Assembly (NCBI GenBank): GCA_035308345.1
Contig: DATGGW010000023.1
Coordinates: forward strand, 1 to 6,593
Source of the DNA: CF-113 sp035308345
GTDB taxonomy: Bacteria > Chloroflexota > Ktedonobacteria > Ktedonobacterales > Ktedonobacteraceae
Length of the DNA: 6,593 bases
Direction of reading: 5' to 3'
Part shown: piece by piece, positions 1 through 6,340 of the stretch
How the letters are laid out: each line of letters starts with the position of its first letter
Position numbering within the stretch: the first letter of the stretch is position 1
The notes under the pieces: generated by a model
What the model was told of the DNA's origin: nothing
What the model saw: the letters and a program-made list of their open reading frames with translations, nothing else
Databases searched by the model: none
Made by a program: the position numbers and the translations under genes

Positions 1-975
1 TTCCAGGAGTATAAAACCTTCTCGACACCCGGATATGAGAATATGGGCTGGAAAGATGCATTTGATGCCGTCGTGTACGCGGATGGGAGCCAGGTAAGGC
101 AGCCGAAGGCTCTTTGCGAATTGCAGGCCAATGTCTATGATGCTAAGATTCGTATGGCCGAAATCTACCAGGCGCTGGGTGAGAAGACGCGTGCGAAAAC
201 GTTGCTACAACAGGCAGAGACGTTGAAGCGCAATTTTAACTCGGCTTTCTGGATGGAGGACGAGGGTTGTTACGCGTATGGACTCGATCCAGAGAAAAAG
301 CAGATTACCTCCATTGCTTCAAATGCCGGGCAATGTTTGTGGTACGGTATTGCTGACCAGGACAAGGCGGAGCGGACAGCTCGGCGTCTTTTGCAACAAG
401 ATATGTGGAGTGGCTGGGGTATTCGCACGCTCTCCGCAAAGAACCCGGCATACAATCCATTCTCTTATCAAAATGGTTCCATCTGGCCCCACGATAATGG
501 TATAATTGCCTCCGGCTTCAAACGCTATGGGTTGGCAGATGAAGCGAATAAGGTGATTCGAGGCATATTCGATGCGGCCCGGCGATTTGAGGCGTATCGA
601 TTACCAGAGGTCTTCGCGGGATTGGAACGTGAGGGGAAAGTGACTGATTTTCCTGCAATCTACCCGGGTGGCGCAAACATTCCACAAGCCTGGGCCTCCG
701 GCTGCATTTTCCAGATGGTACAGACGATGCTTGGATTACGGGCCGACGCTCCGCATAAACGACTCTACGTCAATCCCACACTTCCTGCATGGCTACCTGA
801 AATTCAGATACTGCATTTGTGTGTTGGACCCTTCTTGATAGACTTGCGCTTCTGGCGCGAGGGTGACCAATCGCGTTGGGAAACGACCAGCATAACAACT
901 GAGCATGACATTGCTAAGGAAGATATGATGCAGGTGATGGATGAGCCGCAGATTGGCAGTCAACAAGGGCATTAA
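1..975 (+). CDS. Amylo-alpha-1,6-glucosidase (glycogen debranching enzyme type), C-terminal part; 5' end outside window
   Basis: The frame is open from base 1 and ends at TAA 973-975, giving 324 visible residues with the true start upstream. The fragment matches the (alpha/alpha)6-barrel C-terminal domain of GDE/amylo-alpha-1,6-glucosidase-like proteins. In order it shows a GWKDAFDAV block near visible residue 16, the ALCELQANVYDAK helix, a FN..FW..DEGCYAYGLD strand, SNAGQCLWYGI, the SGWGIRTLS loop, the YNPFSYQNGSIWPHDN block that contains conserved acidic and substrate-pocket residues, RLPEVFAG, and PQAWASG near the end. The family hydrolyses alpha-1,6 branches or related alpha-glucosides in the cytoplasm, and many bacterial members have broader or untested specificity. 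The last ~35 residues after the DLRFW strand look like a non-conserved tail. The next gene on the same strand is 97 bases away and seems to have its own promoter, so an operon is not required. Family assignment is secure; exact substrate is not. Confidence 0.9.
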   Translation, partial: FQEYKTFSTPGYENMGWKDAFDAVVYADGSQVRQPKALCELQANVYDAKIRMAEIYQALGEKTRAKTLLQQAETLKRNFNSAFWMEDEGCYAYGLDPEKKQITSIASNAGQCLWYGIADQDKAERTARRLLQQDMWSGWGIRTLSAKNPAYNPFSYQNGSIWPHDNGIIASGFKRYGLADEANKVIRGIFDAARRFEAYRLPEVFAGLEREGKVTDFPAIYPGGANIPQAWASGCIFQMVQTMLGLRADAPHKRLYVNPTLPAWLPEIQILHLCVGPFLIDLRFWREGDQSRWETTSITTEHDIAKEDMMQVMDEPQIGSQQGH

Positions 976-986
976 GAGATGCTTTC

Positions 987-1015
987 TTGACGCCTGCCTT
1001 CTGAAGCGGTAGGAT
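987..1015 (+). promoter_or_regulatory. Putative sigma-70 promoter of the GNAT gene
   Basis: TTGACG (987-992, 5 of 6 to the -35 consensus) is followed after exactly 17 bases by TAGGAT (1010-1015, 4 of 6 to the -10 consensus). Transcription would begin near 1022, leaving a leader of about 50 bases before the ATG at 1073. The rest of the 97-base gap between the two genes shows only a weak hairpin at 994-1012 without a T-run. The call rests on consensus match and position only. Confidence 0.45.
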
Positions 1016-1072
1016 GAGAGGGAGATAGATATAGGCATCAAGCAAGAGAGAAAGGTGCAGAGGAGCGCATAT

Positions 1073-1591
1073 ATGGATGTACGCAAATTGAGAGAGGCAG
1101 ATGCCGAGGCATTTTGGAACATTCGGCTGCGGGCATTGCGCGACAACCCTGAGTCGTTCGGCGCAACCTATGAAGAGATCCTTGAACGAGGCATCGCGGG
1201 TGTTGCGCAGGGACTTCACAAGAGAGATAGCGCGCCTGACGACGTGACCTTCGGGGCATTCGACGGGACGACGCTGGTGGGGATTGCAGGCTTCCAGCGC
1301 GAGGAAGAAGCGAATAAACGCCACAAGGGCAGCATTTGGGGGATGTATGTGCCACAGGAGTTGCGCGGGAAAGGGATAGGCAAGGCGTTGCTGCAGGCTG
1401 CCATTGCCCATGCGAAGACCTTGCCTGGTCTTGAACAAATCAACTTGAGCGTGGTGCTCACCAGCAGAGAAGCCCGTCATCTCTTTATCTCGCTGGGTTT
1501 CGAGACCTATGGGCTGGAACGACGCGCGCTGAAGTTGCACGAGCGCTATTTTGACCAGGAACTCATGACGCTTCGCCTGACTGAGATCTAG
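1073..1591 (+). CDS. GNAT-family N-acetyltransferase
   Basis: This encodes a 172-residue protein, the usual size for a single-domain GNAT enzyme transferring an acetyl group from acetyl-CoA to an amine. It starts with the typical beta1 segment (MDVRKLREADAEAFWNIR). The strand G70-F74 is followed by beta4 (SIWGMYV, about 87-93), which leads into the acetyl-CoA pyrophosphate-binding loop Q95-ELRGKGIGKALL, with RGKGIG at 98-103. Motif B ends in LGFETYGLERRALKL (about 141-155). The ATG at 1073 is chosen because AGGAG lies at 1061-1065, seven bases upstream. A GTG at 1055 would add six residues but has a poorer ribosome site. The closing GFE-Y-G-E-RALKL pattern is common in uncharacterised GNATs, so the acceptor (small molecule, antibiotic or protein) cannot be named. 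The gene is convergent with the radical SAM gene, only 36 bases apart. Confidence 0.88.
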   Translation: MDVRKLREADAEAFWNIRLRALRDNPESFGATYEEILERGIAGVAQGLHKRDSAPDDVTFGAFDGTTLVGIAGFQREEEANKRHKGSIWGMYVPQELRGKGIGKALLQAAIAHAKTLPGLEQINLSVVLTSREARHLFISLGFETYGLERRALKLHERYFDQELMTLRLTEI

Positions 1592-1599
1592 CCAGGCGA
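1573..1599. other. Inverted repeat across the GNAT stop codon, between convergent genes
   Basis: TCGCCTG (1573-1579) and CAGGCGA (1593-1599) form seven perfect pairs around a 13-base loop that holds the GNAT stop codon. After one mismatch two further pairs are possible inside. No T-run follows on either strand, so it is not a classical intrinsic terminator. It could still act as a 3'-end stabilising or weak terminating structure for the GNAT transcript. Confidence 0.35.
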
Positions 1600-1627
1600 G
1601 ATGCAGCTTGAGATAAAGGGGTATTGT

Positions 1628-3058
1628 TCAGTGAGCCGGATCAAACTGACCCGCAACCGGCTCCGCTCAGCAGAACCACGTTTCGGTCAGGTGAGGGATG
1701 ATTTTGCGCGTGCCGTATTCCCTGATGGAGCAGGAGATGCACATCTCCTGCTGGTTCGCTTCAAGAGCCAGCGCCTTGATGTGGAAGAATGTCTCGATGG
1801 GATCAGCCTGGGCGCGCTGCGCTTTTTCGACCAGCCCGCTCACCGCGCGGTGCAGCTCATCCATGCGCGGGTCTGAATGTTGCCAGCGATAGGTATACGC
1901 GGCGGGGTCGAGTTCGCCCAACCAGTTCTCTCTACCGGGCGCATCAAGCAATGCTGAGCCGGGTGGAATAAGCAGGCGTATCGAGAAGTGGACGGGATCA
2001 GCATGCTCTATCAGATGACGATCTTCAAAGAATGCCAGCAGTTGCAGGTAGCTTTCCAGCGTTTCCCAGGGAGAAAATGGCAGCAGCGAGGGGCGCAGCG
2101 CGATACCAACCTCCTCCATGAGATCAAATGCTTCGGCCACATCTGCGCTGGAATGACCTTTCTGCAGTTGTTTAAGCGTCTCATCGTTCAGCGACTCGAC
2201 GGCGGAAACGACGAAGGCGCAGCCGTTGGCTTTGAGTTCCGGCAGCAGGTGACGATGTTTTAGCAAGTGTTCGATCTTGATGGTGGCGTCGAAGGTGAGG
2301 GTGGGAAACTCTTGCAGCAACGCACGCGTAATACGCATGGCATGCGTCGGGCCATTGAAGAAATCAGGATCGCCAAAGGTGATGTGCTGCGCACCTTGCG
2401 CGACCTGCGCGCGCACGTCCGCCAGCACGATATCTACAGGCACTGCGAAGAAGCGGCCATGATAGACCGGCGTAATTGGGCAATGCTGGCAGGTATGCTT
2501 GCATCCTCGTGTCGTCTCGGTGTAGCCTGCGATGCGCGTTTCGCCGTTTAAGGCGAGATGTGCATAACGATCAAGCGAGGGCAGTGCTGCGCGCTGCGGC
2601 ACGACTAGTGGCGCGCGCTGTATCCAGGGTTTGCTGCTGTGCTGGCCGGTATTCACGCCTGGGATGGAGCCGGGCGCGCCGCGTTCAAGCGCTGACAGGA
2701 GTTTCAAAAGCGGCTCTTCAAATTCACCGCCAATAGTGGAGTCGATAATAGCATGCAGCAGGTAATGCTCATTCAACGAGGCATAAAGTCCATAGAAGCA
2801 GATATGGGCGTATGGATTGAGCGCTCGCACGCGCCGCGCGACCAGTTCTCCCAGTCGCAGCGCAGTATGCATCGGCACGGAGATAGCCACAAAACGCGCG
2901 CGCCGGATTGTCTCATCGCTTAAATGCTCGACTGCCGTATCGACAACTGCTGGATCATAGCCCGCCTGTTGTAGCAGCGCAAGCAGAGATGCAAGCTGGA
3001 ATGGTTGATGTCCCAACTCGTAACATGAAAGCAGCAGGATGTCGCCGGAAGCCCTCAT
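1628..3058 (-). CDS. CUAEP-tail radical SAM selenoprotein (TGA at 1667-1669 read as selenocysteine)
   Basis: The gene starts at ATG 3058-3056. The first in-frame TGA (1669-1667) follows residue Cys463. Reading it as selenocysteine gives a 476-residue protein ending C-U-A-E-P-V-A-G-Q-F-D-P-A-H, with the true stop TGA at 1630-1628. Residues ~5-125 resemble a cobalamin-binding-like Rossmann domain (QLASLLALLQQAGY, then a GGEFEEPLLKLL segment near 110-121), but the DxHxxG cobalt-ligand motif is absent. The radical SAM core follows, with the cluster motif C186-K-H-T-C190-Q-H-C193 inside TTRGCKHTCQHCPI, then ITFGDPDFF (226-234) and an AVESL strand (286-290). The C-terminal region adds C440-I-S-C443 and the C463-U464 pair. 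The tail matches the CUAEP/CCAEP-tail radical SAM (seleno)protein family as I recall it from NCBI family names; its reaction is unknown to me. The start overlaps the yggX stop (ATGA), and the own ribosome site is weak (AAAAGAA), so translation is probably coupled. Radical SAM membership is certain and Sec use highly likely. Confidence 0.9.
1633..1663 (-). promoter_or_regulatory. Bacterial SECIS-like stem-loop directly 3' of the UGA
   Basis: In the mRNA, GAGCCGG (from 1663 to 1657) pairs perfectly with CCGGCUC (1639 to 1633), seven base pairs beginning four bases after the UGA. Above it the strand reads GGUUGC, then GGGUCA (1652 to 1647), then GU. C-G and G-U pairs can close GGGUCA as a six-base loop 15-20 bases after the UGA. 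From memory, the E. coli fdhF SECIS has the same GGUUGC ascending strand, a loop AGGUCU closed by C-G, and a bulged U, at 18-23 bases. SelB recognises the GGUC loop region. The stretch between the apical pairs and the lower stem is imperfect (U-rich), so the exact fold needs modelling. Confidence 0.75.
1667..1669 (-). other. Selenocysteine codon UGA (Sec464)
   Basis: On the minus strand the codons run TGC TGA GCG GAG CCG, which reads C-U-A-E-P when TGA is decoded as selenocysteine. The in-frame extension continues for 12 sense codons to a second TGA at 1630-1628. The match to the known family tail, together with the downstream hairpin, argues for recoding. Under plain termination the enzyme would lose the whole signature tail. 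Confidence 0.85.
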
Positions 3059-3384
3059 TTCTTTTGTCTTGGCGCGCCTCCGCCGCCTTTCGTGCTGGGA
3101 CCGACTCCAACGCCTTCGTCTTCAGGCGTCCAACCTTCGGGCATTTTGGGCTGTTCCCCGAAGAAAAATTCTTCCATCTGCTCGCGCAGTATCTTCCGCG
3201 CTTCCGGGTCGCCCATATTCAGTCCATAATGATTGATAATCAGCGTGCTTTGCGCGGGCCACATGTCCCAGGCCTGTTTCGAGACGTGCTCGTAAATGCG
3301 CTGCCCCAACTCACCGGGGAACGGCGGCTTGTCCAGACCTGGAAGCTCGCGCCCCAGTTTGACACACATAACCATTCGTGGCAT
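3055..3384 (-). CDS. yggX: YggX-family Fe(II)-trafficking / oxidative damage protection protein
   Basis: This encodes a 109-residue cytoplasmic protein. The family blocks iron-driven damage and helps maintain labile Fe-S clusters. The match runs nearly end to end: MPRMVMC with the family Cys at position 7, FPGELGQRIYEHVSKQAW (about 22-39), the TLIINHYGLNM block (47-57), then EARKILREQMEEFFFG (61-76) and EGWTPED (83-89). Proteobacterial YggX is about 90 residues and ends close to that point. Here an extra glycine-rich tail of about 20 residues (GVGVGPSTKGGGG, ending RQKK) is added and is probably disordered. The start is supported by AGGAG at 3392-3396, seven bases before the ATG. The stop TGA (3057-3055) overlaps the ATG of the radical SAM gene by ATGA, so this is the first gene of a coupled pair. 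The pairing suggests a service role for that Fe-S enzyme, which is an inference. Confidence 0.93.
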   Translation of the reverse strand: MPRMVMCVKLGRELPGLDKPPFPGELGQRIYEHVSKQAWDMWPAQSTLIINHYGLNMGDPEARKILREQMEEFFFGEQPKMPEGWTPEDEGVGVGPSTKGGGGAPRQKK

Positions 3385-3403
3385 GATGTTACTCCTGATC
3401 GAC

Positions 3404-3433
3404 AGTATATTCTTCTTGCTGATGATACTACAA
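3404..3433 (-). promoter_or_regulatory. Putative promoter of the yggX-radical SAM operon, in a 62-base divergent gap
   Basis: On the minus strand TTGTAG (3433-3428, only 3 of 6 to the -35 consensus) precedes TATACT (3409-3404, 5 of 6 to the -10 consensus) by 18 bases. Transcription would start near 3397, just before the AGGAG of yggX. The same gap must also hold the plus-strand promoter for the formyltransferase operon. The best candidate there is TCGACA (3399-3404) with GATACT (3424-3429) at a long 19-base spacing, which is weak. The two would overlap, so the divergent operons may compete for polymerase. Confidence 0.4.
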
Positions 3434-3446
3434 GATTGAGTTGCCT

Positions 3447-4391
3447 ATGTCAAATAGGGAGATATCGTCTACTGCGCCGCGCGCGCTTTTCCTGGGCATG
3501 CAGGGCAGCTTTTCGCCTCCTGCGCTGCTTGCCTTATTACATAATGGCATTGATGTGCGCGCAGTTGTTCTGCCCGCGCGCGAGAACGAGCGGCAGCAGC
3601 CAGCAATTCGTCGCCTGGAGCCACATCAACAGGCGCGACCACTGTTACCCGTACTTCATTCTTCGCTGCATAGCTCCATCGAGCGCAGCGCCTGGGAGCG
3701 TGAAATACCCGTGTGGGAAGTGAGCCGTATGTTTGATCCGGCAACAATCGATCTCTTCTCTCAATACCGGCCTGATATCATATGCGTCGCCTGCTTCTCG
3801 CTCTATATCCCGCGCATCATCCTCGATATCCCACGCCTGGGTTGTCTCAACGTCCACCCATCGCTGCTGCCGGCCAATCGCGGCCCCGATCCGCTCTTCT
3901 GGACATTCCACCAGGGTCACCGGGAAACTGGCATCACCATCCACCTGATGGATGAAGGGCTGGATACTGGCCCGATTGTAGCCCAGGAAAGAGTCGCAGT
4001 GCCAGATGGCATCAGCTATGCACATCTCGAGGAGCAGTGCGCTGAACTCGGTGGCAGCCTGCTGGCGCGCTCGGCCTGGCAACTCTATCACGGCTCTGCT
4101 GTTCTCACGCCTCAAGATGAGGCAAAAAGTAGCTACCTGCCCATGCCGACCGGCGAAGATTTTGTTGTTCCAACATCCGCATGGGAAGCGCGGCGCGTTT
4201 ACAACTTCATGCACGGGCTGGCTTCCAGAGGCGAACCTTTCACTCTTCTAACCGGGGGTCAATCAATGCGAGTAACAAATGCGATTTCCTATAGCCACGA
4301 GGATACAAGTAAAGGTGATCTCAATATAAGAGATAACGCTGGTGTTACTACGCGGGTGAGATGTAAGGATGGTTGGGTATATGTAAGATGA
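3447..4391 (+). CDS. Formyltransferase-superfamily protein (methionyl-tRNA formyltransferase-like)
   Basis: A 314-residue protein counted from ATG 3447. A TTG at 3441 would add two residues, and neither start has a strong ribosome site. The 10-formyl-tetrahydrofolate-dependent transferase core is clear. There is an N-terminal Rossmann strand and loop (RALFLGMQGSFSPPALLALL, about 12-31), then CLNVHPSLLPANRGPDPLFW with catalytic-type Asn135 and His137, and TGITIHLMDEGLDTGPIVAQ with the catalytic-type Asp173. The C-terminal ~75 residues (AWEARRVYNFMHGL..GEPFTLL..GG..RV) look like a short version of the Fmt C-terminal domain. The loop reads HPSLLPANRGPDP rather than the HASLLPRWRGAAP of housekeeping Fmt, and the N-terminus lacks the GTPEFAVPAL motif. 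A different acceptor (a small molecule or sugar amine) is therefore possible. It leads a plus-strand run with only 19 bases to the PHP gene, so it is probably co-transcribed. Superfamily certain, substrate open. Confidence 0.85.
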   Translation: MSNREISSTAPRALFLGMQGSFSPPALLALLHNGIDVRAVVLPARENERQQPAIRRLEPHQQARPLLPVLHSSLHSSIERSAWEREIPVWEVSRMFDPATIDLFSQYRPDIICVACFSLYIPRIILDIPRLGCLNVHPSLLPANRGPDPLFWTFHQGHRETGITIHLMDEGLDTGPIVAQERVAVPDGISYAHLEEQCAELGGSLLARSAWQLYHGSAVLTPQDEAKSSYLPMPTGEDFVVPTSAWEARRVYNFMHGLASRGEPFTLLTGGQSMRVTNAISYSHEDTSKGDLNIRDNAGVTTRVRCKDGWVYVR

Positions 4392-4410
4392 GATTCTAGA
4401 AAGGAAGTTT

Positions 4411-5289
4411 ATGGAAACATCGACTCATCATCTCGTGCTGGCTCCTGATGCTGCTATTGATCTGCAACTGCATACCACCTTCAGTGATGGCACCTGGACG
4501 TCCGAACACCTGATAGACTATCTGGTGCGTGAACAGTTTGGCCTGGCGGCTATCACCGACCATGATCGGGTGGATACTGCCACGGAGCTACAACAGCTTG
4601 CGGTGGAGAAACAACTCCCACTCCTGGCTGCGGTGGAAATGAGTACCTCGTGGAGGGGTGAGCTGACTGATGTGCTCTGCTATGGGTTTGATCCGGAAAA
4701 GAATGTATTGCAAGATCTGGCACAAGATATTGCGCATCGCCAGCGAGAGAATACCAGGGAGATCTGTGAGAACCTGCGCAAGATCGGCATCTCTTTTCCA
4801 AATGTGCATGAATTGGATGCCCTCCTGGCAAAACCGAGCGCTCAACAACCCCATGAACTGGTGGCCCTCTTAAAAAGACTGGGCTACGGAACCGGAGAAC
4901 CCTCTGCCGGAACATTGATCACGGATGCTGGTTTCTTGTGGGCCACTAACGATCTTGCGACGGTAGTGGATGCGGCTCATCGAAGCGGGGCGGTGTGCCT
5001 CATCGCTCATCCTGGACGGGGTGAAGGATATACTTGCTATGATGCGCATTTGCTCGATGAGCTCCGAAGGCAAGTTCCCATTGATGGCCTGGAGGTCTAT
5101 TATCCTACTCACACGCTAGAACAGATTGCCATGTATCGGGAATATGCTAAAACGCATCATTTACTGACCAGTTCCGGTTCAGACTCCCACGGTCCCGAGA
5201 AGAAACCCATCAAATATCGGGCAGAACAGAGCCAGAGCCTCCTGGAACGTCTAGGTATCCAGGTCTCAAGTGTACAAAATACAGCATAA
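4411..5289 (+). CDS. PHP-domain phosphoesterase (TrpH/YciV-like)
   Basis: A 292-residue metal-dependent phosphoesterase of the polymerase-and-histidinol-phosphatase fold. Family members of this size include nucleotide 3',5'-bisphosphate phosphatases and 5'-3' exoribonucleases of the TrpH/RNase AM type. The metal motifs appear in order: D17-L-Q-L-H21-TTFSDG, T49-D50-H51-D52, E76 in AAVEMS, H200 in IAHPGRG, E228 and H234 in GLEVYYPTH, and D258/H260 in GSDSHG. Between motifs III and IV there is a helical insert (about 105-165) as in TrpH-like proteins. In motif I the usual first His of HxH is Gln19, while all other ligands look intact. AAGGAAG at 4401-4407 is a good ribosome site just before the ATG. 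The gene lies 19 bases after the formyltransferase and 12 bases before the kinase, an operon arrangement. Substrate cannot be fixed from sequence. Confidence 0.88.
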   Translation: METSTHHLVLAPDAAIDLQLHTTFSDGTWTSEHLIDYLVREQFGLAAITDHDRVDTATELQQLAVEKQLPLLAAVEMSTSWRGELTDVLCYGFDPEKNVLQDLAQDIAHRQRENTREICENLRKIGISFPNVHELDALLAKPSAQQPHELVALLKRLGYGTGEPSAGTLITDAGFLWATNDLATVVDAAHRSGAVCLIAHPGRGEGYTCYDAHLLDELRRQVPIDGLEVYYPTHTLEQIAMYREYAKTHHLLTSSGSDSHGPEKKPIKYRAEQSQSLLERLGIQVSSVQNTA

Positions 5290-5301
5290 GGCGAGGTAGC
5301 T

Positions 5302-6312
5302 ATGCGTGAAAAACCAGATATTCCAGACGAACTTTTGCGAACCACTTTACAGGACCAGTATGACCTGATTCCCGTCACACTTGAGTTCCTTCCTGTGGGA
5401 CTGGATTACCATGCCGGAGTGTACCGGGTGGTGAGCAAGCAGGGAGGTGCCTATTTGCTCAAAGTCACCTCTAGACCTCTCTACGAACCACGGTACCAGG
5501 TTCCTCGCTATCTCAACGATCAGGGCATCACATCTGTCGTAGCTCCCCTGCCTACCAGGAGCGGCGGTTTATGGGTGAAGCTCGTGGATTGGACGGCGAT
5601 CGTCTACCCCTTTATCGACGGAGTTTCCAGCTTTACGGGTATGACGAATGAGCACTGGAGGGAGTTGGGAAGCATCTTCAAACAGATTCACCAGGTCATT
5701 GTACCCGCTGAACGGTTCGAGTCGCTACGCAAAGAAACCTTTGATGCGGCAGAGTATGTCCGATGGATAGATACCTTTGAGATACAGCACCTCCATTCGC
5801 GACATGGTGTAAGCGTCTCCCAGCGCGCACTTCGCGCCGACTGGCTTACGCATCAGGCCGCGATTCACACGGCAGTAAGCTCCCTGGAGAAGCTGGCAGG
5901 AGTGCTCCAAAAACGATCAGGGCCATACGTTTTCTGTCACGCGGACCTGCATCCGGCCAATTTGATCCGCGATTCTCACGGCCACCTGTTTGTTATCGAT
6001 TGGGATGATGTGATGCTGGCGCCCAAAGAGCGCGATTTCATCTTTGTCAGAGGATCAGGGGCAGATGCGTTCTGGGAGGGATACGGACAGCCGCTGATTG
6101 ATTGGATCGCACTCACCTACTACCGCTGGGAACGGGTCGTGCAAGATGTGATCGCGTGTGCCGATGACATGTTTTTCAAGGACGACCTGGGAGAAGAAAC
6201 CAGGGCCGATATTGCCCGGTTGTTTCATGAGATCCTGCTGGGTAACACCAGCACCATCAATGATGTCTACGCAGCTGCTGCCCATCTTCCAGCAGATCTC
6301 ACCTTAGAGTGA
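5302..6312 (+). CDS. APH-family kinase, APH(9)/spectinomycin phosphotransferase-like
   Basis: A 336-residue small-molecule kinase with the aminoglycoside-phosphotransferase/choline-kinase fold. The N-lobe has the GLDYHAGVYRV strand-turn (33-43) and the likely ATP-binding lysine K54 in YLLKV. The C-lobe has the catalytic loop H213-A-D215-L-H217-P-A-N220 and the metal-binding D233 in VIDWDD, followed by MLAPKERDFIFV (238-249). The VIDWD..LAPKERD segment and the length of about 330 residues are typical of APH(9)-like proteins. Only some of those modify spectinomycin, and in soil bacteria such genes are often of unknown substrate. GAGG at 5293-5296 lies five bases before the ATG. The gene closes the three-gene run, and no T-rich terminator is seen in the 28 bases before the next promoter region. 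No mobile element lies nearby, so this looks like a resident chromosomal gene. Resistance function is not shown. Confidence 0.88.
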   Translation: MREKPDIPDELLRTTLQDQYDLIPVTLEFLPVGLDYHAGVYRVVSKQGGAYLLKVTSRPLYEPRYQVPRYLNDQGITSVVAPLPTRSGGLWVKLVDWTAIVYPFIDGVSSFTGMTNEHWRELGSIFKQIHQVIVPAERFESLRKETFDAAEYVRWIDTFEIQHLHSRHGVSVSQRALRADWLTHQAAIHTAVSSLEKLAGVLQKRSGPYVFCHADLHPANLIRDSHGHLFVIDWDDVMLAPKERDFIFVRGSGADAFWEGYGQPLIDWIALTYYRWERVVQDVIACADDMFFKDDLGEETRADIARLFHEILLGNTSTINDVYAAAAHLPADLTLE

Positions 6313-6340
6313 AAAGACTTCACAGGCAAACTCTCCCCAA

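Noticed and set aside
994..1012. Hairpin CTGCC/GGTAG after the debranching enzyme gene as a terminator
   Set aside because: Five pairs including G-T, a nine-base loop and no T-run; it also overlaps the likely GNAT promoter.
914..1540. Minus-strand open frame of 208 codons under the GNAT gene
   Set aside because: It is antisense to a clear GNAT protein and has no recognisable domain.
1667..1669. TGA taken as the ordinary stop of the radical SAM gene (463 residues)
   Set aside because: The in-frame C-U-A-E-P continuation and the hairpin immediately downstream are too specific to be chance.
3055..3057. TGA of yggX as another selenocysteine codon
   Set aside because: The family normally ends about here, the codon follows a low-complexity RQKK tail, and it overlaps the next start as a normal ATGA junction.
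2908..3723. Plus-strand open frame of 271 codons antisense to the radical SAM and yggX genes
   Set aside because: It spans two recognisable minus-strand genes, runs into the formyltransferase gene in another frame, shows no family motif and is rich in Arg/Cys/Ala as expected for a shadow frame.
5302..6312. APH-like gene as an acquired antibiotic-resistance gene
   Set aside because: No integrase, transposase, attachment site or flanking repeat is visible, and it sits in a compact chromosomal-looking operon; APH(9)-like kinases are often not resistance genes.
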